From Candidatus Aminicenantota bacterium (GTDB taxonomy: Bacteria > Acidobacteriota > Aminicenantia > Aminicenantales > UBA8522): a DNA stretch of 64,000 bases. Location of the stretch: NCBI GenBank assembly GCA_017886205.1, contig JAFNEO010000012.1:130482-194481 (forward strand). The letters run 5' to 3'. Below the pieces are notes generated by a model. It saw only the letters and a program-made list of their open reading frames with translations. It searched no databases and had not been told where the DNA came from. The position numbers and the translations under genes were made by a program. Each line of letters starts with the position of its first letter. Position 1 is the first letter of the stretch. Shown one piece after another: positions 51,698-60,224 of the stretch.

Positions 51698-54244
51698 TCA
51701 TGATAGCGGCGTTTGCTTCTCCAACTTTTCGATAATCTTGGCAAAAGAAGGCACCCGTCTAAAAGCAGCAAACAGCTCGTCGGCTTTGAAAGCCGGCACA
51801 TCACGCCAGCCTAAAGCAACAGCCTGGCGAAGATTTTCGATAGCCTTCTGCTTTTTATTCAACAGGGCAAAATAGCTCGCCATATCATAATGGACCTGGG
51901 CATCACAGCCTTCCCATATCCAGTTGAAATCGAAGCCTTGTTTTGTCTTGTAAAGATCCGCCGCTTTTTCGAACTGCTTCTTTGACTCAGAGATATCGCC
52001 CAAGGCATAGTATGTCCTGGCCTGGCCGAGATACGCTCTCAGCAAAAAATAGCCGATGCCGAGCGACCGAGGGTGCCGAGAGATGAGAGTCTCCGCTCTT
52101 TTAAATTCAAGGAGGGCCTCATCGTACCGGCCTTGTCTAAAATAAAGAGTTCCGAGGCCGCAGTACGTCAACGATTTGAAGGGCTCCCGATAGACATGAT
52201 CAACTCCTTCTAGAAGGACCAGGGAACGTTGGTACCAAGACTGAGCCTGGTCGAGTTGACCCTGCCGAAGGTGAAAATTGCCCAACAGAGTGAGAGCGCC
52301 GACAAATCTTATGATTCCCGGTTTTCCGGACTCCTCGATGGCCACAGCCTGAGAAAGGGCTTCTTTTGCCTCCTTATACAGGCCACGCAGCAGAAAAATC
52401 CAGGCCGCGTTCATGTGGGCGGCCTGCTCGTTTGGTGGAAGTCGGCGACTGATCTTGAAGTGCCGGAGAGCATGTTTATAATTTTCAATTTTGTACTCTA
52501 TGGCTGCCTCAAGCATAAAAGCCACGCCGAGAAAGTAGTGAGAGAGGGGGTTTTCAGGTTCAAGCTGAACGGCTTGCTGGCCGGATCGAACAGCCTCTTC
52601 GAAGCGATGATCTCGCGCATAGCCATAAGTCAACCACATGTGAGGGTCGGCAATGTCCGGGTCGTGCTTGATGGCGGCCTGCAAACAGGAGATCCCCTTC
52701 TCGAGGTCTTCATGCTGTGTGTGGGCGATGTACTTGATCATATAGATGCTACCCAGCCCAGAATACGCAAGGGCGTAGCCTGGATCAAGGTCAATGGCCT
52801 TCTCGAAATATGTTATGGCTTTTGGAAGGCCCTCTTTGCCCATTTGAAACAACAATTGCCGGCCGCGAACATAATATTCGTAGGCTTCCACTTCGGCGGT
52901 TTCAGGCCTTTCGATCTTCCTGAGCTCTGAGTCGGAAACCTCCAGCTCCAGGGTGCCGATAAGGCGGGTGACGATTTCATCCTGAAGCCTGAAGATGTCA
53001 TCCATCGTCCCGTCAACTTTGGCCGAGCCGGCAAGGTTTCCAGTTGCCACATCGGTAAAATGGGCAGTCATCCGGATGGCTCTGGCAAGTTTCTGAAATC
53101 CTCCCCACACGATCCAGCGCACTCCCAGTTTTCGGCCAAGGTCGATAACGAATTCTTCGCTGATCTTCTTGTCGGTGAGAGTCTTCTGGGCCTGGAGGAC
53201 TTTCTCCCGGCTGACCACAGAGAGGGAGGAGATTTTTTTGAGGTCAACAGTCACGGTTTCGGCAATGCCATCCGACAGCCAGTCCATCTCGGAGTCTGCA
53301 GAAATATTCAGAAAGTTGATCACAGCCACAGAATTTTCTTTCGTCTCTATGGTTTCTGTGATATCAACTTGAACGGTAGGAGCTCCCGCCCTCGCTTTTT
53401 CCAGCTCGCTTAACATTTCGTCCGCCGAATCGTGCCTCTGGCTTGGATTTTTAGCCAGCGCTCTTTTCAGGATAAACTCGACCTCTGAGGGAACACTCTT
53501 GTTTAGCTCCGAAGCCGGCCTGGGGCTTGTGTTGAGGATGGCATAGATCATTGCCTGTTCATTCATGCCCCGAAAAGGCAGCTCCCCGGTCAACATTTCA
53601 TAGAGCACCACTCCAAGCGCCCATATGTCTGTTCTCTGGTCAACATCTTCGCCCCGCGCTTGTTCAGGAGACATGTAGGCTACAGTGCCCATCACCGTCC
53701 CCGCCCGAGTGAGCGACATCTTGTCGCTGAGTTTGGCCAGGCCAAAGTCCACGATTTTGGCGACTCCGTCGGCCGTAATGATGATGTTGGCAGGCTTGAT
53801 ATCCCTGTGGATAATGCCTTTTTTGTGGGCTTGGCCTAATCCTCTGGCCACTTGAATCCCTATATCAATCGCCTCTTGGAGAGGCAGAGGGCTTCGCTTG
53901 ATTTTTTCTCTAAGACTCTCCCCTTCATAAAGAGCCATGACGATAAACGTTCGGCCATCTTCTGTTTCATCGATTTCGTGGATCGCACAGATGTTCGCAT
54001 GGTCGATCTGGGACGCAGCTTGAGCTTCCTGGACAAAGCGCTCCCTTGCTTCAGGGTCTCGAGTCAAGTCGGCAGGGAGAAATTTCAGGGCGACTGGACG
54101 TTTGAGCCTTGTGTCTTCAGCCTTGTAGACAACCCCCATGCCGCCTTTTCCAAGCTCCTGGATGATCTTGTACTTAGCCGCCAATGTGCTTCCCAAAAGA
54201 GGAGATACTTCCGCAGGCCGAAGAGTTTTTGTTTGAATGGTCAA
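51698..54244 (-). CDS. Ser/Thr protein kinase with TolB-like domain and TPR repeats
   Basis: Kinase residues 25-290 include [14 protein letters not shown], Lys54, HRDIKPAN and DFGLAKL, all intact. A TolB-like region (SVAVINFLNISADSEMDWLSDGIAETV) and about eight TPR motifs follow. It is a cytoplasmic paralog of the kinases at 46957 and 54660. The apparent start is TTG at 54244, since no ATG or binding site is close. The promoter-leader module (copy C) is immediately upstream. Confidence 0.9.
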   Translation of the reverse strand: MTIQTKTLRPAEVSPLLGSTLAAKYKIIQELGKGGMGVVYKAEDTRLKRPVALKFLPADLTRDPEARERFVQEAQAASQIDHANICAIHEIDETEDGRTFIVMALYEGESLREKIKRSPLPLQEAIDIGIQVARGLGQAHKKGIIHRDIKPANIIITADGVAKIVDFGLAKLSDKMSLTRAGTVMGTVAYMSPEQARGEDVDQRTDIWALGVVLYEMLTGELPFRGMNEQAMIYAILNTSPRPASELNKSVPSEVEFILKRALAKNPSQRHDSADEMLSELEKARAGAPTVQVDITETIETKENSVAVINFLNISADSEMDWLSDGIAETVTVDLKKISSLSVVSREKVLQAQKTLTDKKISEEFVIDLGRKLGVRWIVWGGFQKLARAIRMTAHFTDVATGNLAGSAKVDGTMDDIFRLQDEIVTRLIGTLELEVSDSELRKIERPETAEVEAYEYYVRGRQLLFQMGKEGLPKAITYFEKAIDLDPGYALAYSGLGSIYMIKYIAHTQHEDLEKGISCLQAAIKHDPDIADPHMWLTYGYARDHRFEEAVRSGQQAVQLEPENPLSHYFLGVAFMLEAAIEYKIENYKHALRHFKISRRLPPNEQAAHMNAAWIFLLRGLYKEAKEALSQAVAIEESGKPGIIRFVGALTLLGNFHLRQGQLDQAQSWYQRSLVLLEGVDHVYREPFKSLTYCGLGTLYFRQGRYDEALLEFKRAETLISRHPRSLGIGYFLLRAYLGQARTYYALGDISESKKQFEKAADLYKTKQGFDFNWIWEGCDAQVHYDMASYFALLNKKQKAIENLRQAVALGWRDVPAFKADELFAAFRRVPSFAKIIEKLEKQTPLS

Positions 54245-54290
54245 TTATGCCCCTTTATTATGGGAATTTGCTTCTCCGCTGTGATAGCGG

Positions 54291-54370
54291 AGTGCGAGTT
54301 CGTGCACCAATTTTGCCTCACGCCGTTGTCAGGGATGATAAAAATAAAGCGCTGGGATGTCAAGTTGAGC
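54291..54370 (-). promoter_or_regulatory. Duplicated promoter-leader module, copy C
   Basis: TTGACA (54363-54358) and TATCAT (54340-54335) are 17 bases apart on the minus strand. The leader matches copies A and B around GAGGCAAAATTGGTG. It reads into the 848-residue kinase 47 bases on. Confidence 0.75.
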
Positions 54371-54548
54371 AGCAACTAATCATAGAGCTGGAGCATGACC
54401 CTCTTTGTCGCAGTGAGATCGGTCTCATAATCATGGGGATTGTGCACTGGCTCTGATCATGTTAATGTAACCACAGGAATATGCAAAAAATTGGGGAGGT
54501 AAAAATGGAGACATCAAGTTCTGGGAGCGCGGGGGCGAAATTACATAC

Positions 54549-54600
54549 TTTTAGGCACAGTTTTGGGCACACCTATCGTTTTGGCGGGTTGCGCGATGGC
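54549..54600 (+). pseudogene. Integrase C-terminal tail remnant
   Basis: The frame LGTVLGTPIVLAGCAMAR resembles LGTNLATPMVLPGRVMA at the end of the integrase remnant at 57080-57367. It marks the former end of a second tyrosine recombinase gene. No attachment site is visible next to it. Confidence 0.4.
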
Positions 54601-54659
54601 GCGAAATCCGAAACGCCTTCAAGTAATAATATTTAGGCGTCGAGAAAAGTGAGGGTGCC

Positions 54660-57029
54660 ATGGAATGTCCCAAGTGTCACGCTGAGAACAAGGAAAACTC
54701 GCGGTTCTGCAGCTACTGCGCTACACCCTTGAACGCGCCGGACGCGGCCCAGGCTTCTTTTACCAAAACCCGGGTCACTCCATTCCAGGTCGTATCGAAA
54801 GACAGCCTTATCGCCGGCAAATACAAAATTATCGATGAGGTCGGCGCCGGCGGGATGGGGATCGTATACAAAGCCGAGGACCTCAAGCTCAAACGCTGTG
54901 TGGCCCTCAAGTTTCTCCCTTCCCACTTCATGGACTCGCCCGAGCTCAAGGAGCGGTTTCTCATCGAGGCCCAGGCGGCCGCGGCTCTGTCCCACCCGAA
55001 CATCTGCGTCATCCACGAGGTCGGCGAGAGCGAAGAACGTCCCTACATCGCCATGGAATACGTGGAAGGGGAGACGCTCCGGGACAGGATCAAGAAGGGG
55101 CCGTTGAAGCCGGAGGAGGCCCTGGACATCGCCGCCCAGATCGCCTCGGGCCTGGGAGAAGCGCACCATAAGGGCATCATCCACCGCGACATCAAAAGCG
55201 CCAACATCATGGTCACGCATACGGGCCAGGCCAAGGTCATGGACTTCGGGCTGGCCAAGCTGCGGGGCGGGTCGTCGCTGACCAAGAGCCAGACGACGCT
55301 GGGGACGATCGCCTACATGTCGCCCGAGCAGGCCCGGGGGGACGAGCTCGACCAGCGCACGGACATCTGGTCCCTGGGGGTCGTCCTCTACGAGATGCTG
55401 GCCGGCCGGCTGCCCTTCCGGGGGGACCACGACCAGACCGTGATCTTTTCCATCCTCCATCAGGAACCTGAATCCCTGATAAAGGTCCGCCCCGGCACAG
55501 CCCCCGAACTGGAGCATGTCGTCGGCCAGGCCCTGGCCAAGAAGCCGGCCGACCGCTACCAGACCATGGAGGAATTCCGGGAAGACTTGGGGGCCGTCGC
55601 CGAAGGCCTCAAGCCGCTGAAGGCCAAGGCCAAACCGGCGGCGGTCAAGCTGGCCGTCCTTCCGTTCGCCAACCTGACTGGCGACCCGGAGCAGGAATAC
55701 CTGAGCGACGGGCTGACCCAGGAGATGATCGCCCAACTTGGGCGGCTTCATCCCCAGAGCCTCAGCGTCATCGCCCGAACGTCGGTCATGCGCTACAAGA
55801 AGACCGAAACGCCCATCGACCAGATCGGCCGCGAGCTCGGCGTGGACTATGTCCTCGAGGGAAGCGCCCAACGGGAAGGGAGCCGCGTGCGCATCATCGC
55901 CGAACTCATCCAGGTCCGGGACCAGACCCAGCTCTGGGCGGACATCGTCGAACGGGAGATGTCCGGCATCCTGGCCCTGCAGAACGACGTGGCGGAGAAA
56001 GTGGCCAAAGCGCTGGCCATCAAGCTGCTGCCGTCCGAACAGGCCCGCCTTGCTGACGTGCGTCCCGTCAATCCCGAAGCGTACGAGGCCTACCTCAAAG
56101 GCCTTCAGCACAGCTATAAACTTCTCCCTGCCGATTTGGACACGGCGCTTCAGTATTTTGAGTTGGCCCTTAAGAAAGACCCGGGCTACGCACTTGCCTA
56201 CACAGGCATCTCCTTTGTCTGGACCTGCCGGCAACAGATGGGGCTTACGCCACCGAAAGAGGCTACGCCTAAAGCGAAGGCGGCGGCGCAGAAATCCTTG
56301 GCCTTGGATGATACCGTCGCGGAAGCGCATTACGCGCTAGCGAATATCATGGCCTGGGGCGATTGGGATTGGACCGGCGCCGAGATGGAGTTCAAGCGCG
56401 CCATCGAGCTCAACCCGAACTTTCCGGACGCGCGGATCTACTACTCGCACTTGTTGAGCATTACGGGGCGGCCTGATGATGCGATGGCGGAGGTGAAGCG
56501 AGTGCTTGAGCTGGACCCCTACAATTCTCTCTTTCAGAGTCTCGCCGCCGCGGATTTCCTATTGGCGCGGCGGTATGACGAGGCCATCGCTCAGGCCCGC
56601 AGCGCGCAGCGAACGAACGCGGACGATCCTGTCGCTCACAACCTTCTACAGGTATGCTTTTTCATGAAAGGAATGTACGAAGAGGCGTTCGCAGAATGGA
56701 AAGCCATGTGGAACATTCCCTTATACGGCAATCGTGACATCGCAGAAGCCCTGGAACGGGGGTATGCTGAAGCGGGCTTTACGGGCGCCATGAGGCATGC
56801 AACGGAGGCGTGGACCAAGGTGGTCTATGAACGAGGTGAGCCATGGTACCTCGCGCTAGCTTATGTCATGGCCGGAGACAAGGAGCGCGCCCTTGGGTGG
56901 CTTGAGAAAGGCTTCGAGCTGCACGATGCGAACATGGCCTATCTCGGTTTTCCGGGTTTTGACGGCTTGCGCTCGGACCCCCGGTTCCAGGATCTGGTGC
57001 GCCGCATGAAACTGCCTGAGTTAAAATGA
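54660..57029 (+). CDS. Zinc-ribbon Ser/Thr kinase with TolB-like and TPR domains
   Basis: The N-terminal zinc ribbon has Cys3, Cys6, Cys17 and Cys20 (CPKC and CSYC). The kinase domain follows with VGAGGMGIVYKAED, HRDIKSANI and DFGLAKL, then a TolB-like part (LAVLPFANLTGDPEQEYLSDGLTQEM) and TPR repeats. It faces away from the other two kinases. GAGGG precedes the ATG. Partner and signal are unknown; a cytoplasmic site is expected. Confidence 0.9.
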   Translation: MECPKCHAENKENSRFCSYCATPLNAPDAAQASFTKTRVTPFQVVSKDSLIAGKYKIIDEVGAGGMGIVYKAEDLKLKRCVALKFLPSHFMDSPELKERFLIEAQAAAALSHPNICVIHEVGESEERPYIAMEYVEGETLRDRIKKGPLKPEEALDIAAQIASGLGEAHHKGIIHRDIKSANIMVTHTGQAKVMDFGLAKLRGGSSLTKSQTTLGTIAYMSPEQARGDELDQRTDIWSLGVVLYEMLAGRLPFRGDHDQTVIFSILHQEPESLIKVRPGTAPELEHVVGQALAKKPADRYQTMEEFREDLGAVAEGLKPLKAKAKPAAVKLAVLPFANLTGDPEQEYLSDGLTQEMIAQLGRLHPQSLSVIARTSVMRYKKTETPIDQIGRELGVDYVLEGSAQREGSRVRIIAELIQVRDQTQLWADIVEREMSGILALQNDVAEKVAKALAIKLLPSEQARLADVRPVNPEAYEAYLKGLQHSYKLLPADLDTALQYFELALKKDPGYALAYTGISFVWTCRQQMGLTPPKEATPKAKAAAQKSLALDDTVAEAHYALANIMAWGDWDWTGAEMEFKRAIELNPNFPDARIYYSHLLSITGRPDDAMAEVKRVLELDPYNSLFQSLAAADFLLARRYDEAIAQARSAQRTNADDPVAHNLLQVCFFMKGMYEEAFAEWKAMWNIPLYGNRDIAEALERGYAEAGFTGAMRHATEAWTKVVYERGEPWYLALAYVMAGDKERALGWLEKGFELHDANMAYLGFPGFDGLRSDPRFQDLVRRMKLPELK

Positions 57030-57079
57030 TCAGTAAATCCAACAGAAATGTTGGAGGGAATTCCATCGAGCGTTACTAA

Positions 57080-57367
57080 AAATTCCTGTCGCTTGAAGCA
57101 CGGTTCAGAAACAAGTTAACGAGACTGGGTATCCAGAATGCGACGCTACATACCTGGAGGTATACGTTAGCTAGCCATCTCGCCATGCTTGCCGGAAATC
57201 TCCGGATGGTCCAGATTCTCCTTGGACACAAGTCCGGTCGAACCACGGAAATCTATTCTCACCTGGCCGATAAATTCCTTCAGGCGGTCGTAAACCTGCT
57301 CCCCATCCCGAATTTGGGCACAAATTTGGCCACACCTATGGTTTTGCCGGGCCGAGTGATGGCGTAA
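57080..57367 (+). pseudogene. Tyrosine recombinase (integrase) C-terminal remnant
   Basis: The open stretch after TAA at 57077 reads LHTWRYTLASHLA, then VQILLGHKSGRTTEIYSHLADKFL. It contains the box-II His-x-x-Arg, the second His in LLGH and the nucleophile Tyr in IYSHL. The N-terminal arm-binding domain and the first catalytic Arg are missing. It ends 19 bases before att2, where the integrase gene of such elements usually lies. Confidence 0.8.
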
Positions 57368-57386
57368 GTCGTTGGTACTAAAAGAA

Positions 57387-57425
57387 TGGGCGATACAGGA
57401 TTTGAACCTGTGACTTCTACCGTGT
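57387..57425 (-). other. Attachment-site copy: 3' half of tRNA-Val (att2)
   Basis: 39 bases match the tRNA-Val 3' half of 61954-61993 in the same orientation. The integrase remnant is directly to the left, consistent with the right end of an element spanning about 46.4-57.4 kb. Confidence 0.85.
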
Positions 57426-57666
57426 AAAGGCGGCGCCGAAAAAGCGCAAAGGGCAGAAAATAAAAGGTTTACCATGCAATAAGACCGTTTATAAGGGCTC
57501 CCAGATTTCGATGCTCTTAGATATGTTTTGATATTCCTGACATATTTTGGGCACAATTTGGGCACAGCCTTATACCAGAGGAAGGGTCTAAGATTAGCAA
57601 TATTCCTAGCCGAGGCTACTTCGGGGATAAAAATAAGATTCATACTTAGGTCAGTGAGGCGAGAAA

Positions 57667-57906
57667 ATGAATACTAGGAAAATTAGGATTAATCTTAAAG
57701 ACTTGGATAAGGAGAATCTCGAGAGCTTGATAAGAGCCTTTTATGAACTGCCTGAACCCGCTTCTGAAGAATATACAAGAAAAATCGATGAATTGCGGGA
57801 CTCGCTGTATTTTAACCTTGGCCATATTGAATTATACGTTGTTTATGCTACTGGTCTGGATATTTACGAAAATGAAACAAGCGTCCTTTTTGATGAAATA
57901 AATTGA
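57667..57906 (+). CDS. Hypothetical protein (79 aa)
   Basis: The product is acidic and helical: INLKDLDKENLESLIRAFYELPEPASEEYTRKIDELRDSLYFNLGHIELYV. No family is recognised. AGGCGAG lies before the ATG, and AT content is higher than around it, as for other cargo in this island. Confidence 0.55.
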   Translation: MNTRKIRINLKDLDKENLESLIRAFYELPEPASEEYTRKIDELRDSLYFNLGHIELYVVYATGLDIYENETSVLFDEIN

Positions 57907-58127
57907 GAGCAACGATGTGTGTAACTTCCATCCTAGTAACGATCTAGGCATTGTTTAACTCTAAATCAGAGCATTAGCATCGGTCTTCAAGTTTGCCGGG
58001 CCGGTAGCAGGCCTAATCCAGATTAAAGGTCAAGGCCTTCAAGCTCACGCTCCAATGGCTCGACGAAGTGGGGCGCGTGGTCGCCGAGTTCCGCGCTGGC
58101 CGCCATGCGCTTCATGGGCCGTCTCCG

Positions 58128-59051
58128 CTATTTCCTTGGAGGGACGCGGTCCCCCTTGGACGGGTCGGGCGGGAAGACCTCCTGGACCGAGAAGTCTACC
58201 CAGATCAGCGTCTCGGTGTTCGGCGTCGCGGCCAGAATGCGGTCGCCGATCTCCTTGACGGGGTCCTTCATCTTGCCCCACCACGGCTTATCGGTCTGGT
58301 AGCCGTACTGGAACCCGACGGGCGCCGGGGCGAAGGTCTTGCCCCACTTGGCGAACTCGTCGATCATCTCGTCCGCCGACTTGAAGATCTGGCTATCGTC
58401 GACGAACATGATGCCGTCGCGGACGGTCGGTGGCATGACGTTCTCGCGGAAGTGCTTCAGGAACATGCGGAAGGAGGGGTTATGAAACCGGGCCGCCGCC
58501 AGCCAAGTCCTGGCCATCTCGTCGGTCACCGGGTCGCCGAGGTCGGGGTTATTGGAGCGGTGCCACTCGATGTCGACGCCGACCCCGATAACGCACTTGT
58601 GGTGGCCATAGCGATCGAGCATCACGTGGAAAGCCTTGTCGACGGGCGCCCAGCCCGGCTCGGTCTGGAGCCAGACGCGGTAGCCGAGCTTGTCGAAGAG
58701 CTGGAGCACGGGCTCGCTGATATCTTCGGGCATCCCCGTGATGAGCGGGTTGCCGCCGGGAGGGACCGGGAACGACATCTCGGTGCCGCGGCCTTTCAGC
58801 CGGCTCGCGATCCAGATAGCTTCCGGTTTCGCGCCGGGGAACTTGGCCGCGATCTCGGTCCCGGTGCGCGCCCAATACCCCGGGCCGGGGTCGTTCGGGC
58901 GGCCATACGTCGAGCTGCGGATGCCCGCGCCCTGGAGCTTGTCCGTCCGCGCCGCCAGCAAGGACACGCAGATCGCCACGGACAGGAGGACCGTCAGCCC
59001 CGCCGCCGTCCTCGGCGACGCCCTGCGCCTGTTCGCCTGCATCATGGTCAT
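58128..59051 (-). CDS. Secreted glycoside-hydrolase-like protein, paralog of the 37.3-kb lipoprotein's N-domain
   Basis: A signal-anchor (GLTVLLSVAICVSLLAA) is followed by GAGIRSSTYGRPNDPGPGYW, IWIASRLKGRGTEMSFPVP, IGVGVDIEWHRS, FLKHFRENVMPP and YQTDKPWWGKM. These line up with the first 300 residues of the protein at 37295. It lacks that protein's second TIM-barrel domain. It probably acts in the envelope on a glycan; activity is unproven. GGAG precedes ATG 59051. Confidence 0.75.
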   Translation of the reverse strand: MTMMQANRRRASPRTAAGLTVLLSVAICVSLLAARTDKLQGAGIRSSTYGRPNDPGPGYWARTGTEIAAKFPGAKPEAIWIASRLKGRGTEMSFPVPPGGNPLITGMPEDISEPVLQLFDKLGYRVWLQTEPGWAPVDKAFHVMLDRYGHHKCVIGVGVDIEWHRSNNPDLGDPVTDEMARTWLAAARFHNPSFRMFLKHFRENVMPPTVRDGIMFVDDSQIFKSADEMIDEFAKWGKTFAPAPVGFQYGYQTDKPWWGKMKDPVKEIGDRILAATPNTETLIWVDFSVQEVFPPDPSKGDRVPPRK

Positions 59052-59077
59052 GTCGGTCTCCTCGGAGATTCGGTTCG

Positions 59078-59299
59078 ATGACGTCCGGCCGATGCGACTA
59101 TATCATAGGAAAGGGGCGGGTTCAAAGTTCCGCTCCGTGCTCGCGCCCCTTCGCGCCGCCGGCCCGGACGACAGGCTCATGGCCTCCGAGCGCGCCATGG
59201 GGCCACAACGAGTACAACACGAACGCCATCGCCGCAGCTTCCCTGTACATGCTGGACGGTTATCGGGCCGGGATGGACCGCGGGAAATCTAAAGATTGA
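59078..59299 (+). pseudogene. Possible C-terminal protein remnant
   Basis: The last 30 codons (GHNEYNTNAIAAASLYMLDGY) read like a genuine helical C-terminus, but the upstream part looks non-coding. I cannot name a family. It ends at 59299, just left of att3. Confidence 0.3.
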
Positions 59300-59333
59300 C
59301 CGGTAATGATGCAGGATGTTGATAAGAAAGTGG

Positions 59334-59373
59334 TGGGCGATACAGGATTTGAACCTGTGACTTCTACCGTGTG
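59334..59373 (-). other. Attachment-site copy: 3' half of tRNA-Val (att3)
   Basis: All 40 bases equal the tRNA-Val 3' half of 61954-61993. The 150 bases to its right resemble those right of att2 (AAATAAA, GGATTTCGATG, TTCTTAGATA and GGGCACAATTTGGGCA). Confidence 0.85.
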
Positions 59374-59628
59374 GAGGAAGCAGCGGAAGAACATAAGACG
59401 CAGAAAATAAAGAGATTCCCTTGCAAAGAGCCCGTTTTTAAGGGCCTCCGGATTTCGATGGATTTCGATGTTCTTAGATACGCTTTGATATTTCTGACAA
59501 GTCTTGGGCACAATTTGGGCATAGTTCTTCATCTTTTGTCGTGTTCAAGGACCTCTCATAGGAATCCTTATCTCTTGAGCCCTCTCGCCCCCTGTCCTTT
59601 TCCAGAACCCTGCCCGGCCGCCGCCGGG
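59374..59628. other. Element-end sequence after att3, no gene
   Basis: No supported gene. The first 150 bases are shared with the region after att2, and the rest holds a GC-rich imperfect hairpin around 59604-59636. Confidence 0.4.
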
Positions 59629-60079
59629 TCAGGTTCCGGGATCTTTGCCCGGATGGTTGAGCAGATTGGTCAGTTGGACCCAGTTCCGGGCGACCGTCTT
59701 AGCATTAATGCTGGTCATGTGATTCTTGACCGTCTTGGGCGAGTCGGCGACAATACGGATCATCTCCGGCCGGAGCGGTGAAAACTAGAGTCAGCACGGC
59801 CGCGGCGAGAATCATCACGATGATCCCGTTGAGGAGATAAAGCCCTAAAAAGGACGCGGTCGAGAGCCCGCGGAGGAAATAGGATATGAACGTGAAAATG
59901 AATACGCCCAGGAAGAGGACCTCGATGCCGGCGAAAACCGCCGGGGCGAAGACCTCGCCGATGAAGTTCATCACCGCATAGGCGAAAGAGAGCTGGAGTA
60001 AATAAGTCTGAAAGGTGCCGTAGAACCTAGGTCCCGATCTTATTATCGGGACCGTCGGCCTATTGTCATCGCCGGCCAT
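59629..60079 (-). pseudogene. Membrane protein with LuxR-type HTH end, frameshifted
   Basis: From ATG 60079 the frame gives three hydrophobic spans (LLQLSFAYAVMNFIGEVFAP, VLFLGVFIFTFISYFL, LLNGIIVMILAAAVLTLVF) and ends at 59705. In a second frame the DNA encodes MIRIVADSPKTVKNHMTSIN then LTNLLNHPGKDPGT, stop at 59629: the recognition helix SPKTVKNH of a LuxR HTH. A shift near 59785 divides the two. The HTH lacks its usual first helices. The membrane part may still be made. Confidence 0.5.
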
Positions 60080-60224
60080 TTGATGTTAGCTTGACGGTGG
60101 CAGGCGAAGGGCGGTCCGCGGCCGCCGGGAGGACGGCTGGGATTGCCGCCGCAAAGAGCGCCGCCGCCCGGAAATCCCCCCGAAACCCGATTTGAGGTTT
60201 CGAGTTGACGTAGAGGAGCCGAGG

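Noticed and set aside
54633-56330. 565-codon minus-strand frame opposite the zinc-ribbon kinase
   Set aside because: Antisense shadow; the plus strand carries unmistakable kinase motifs.
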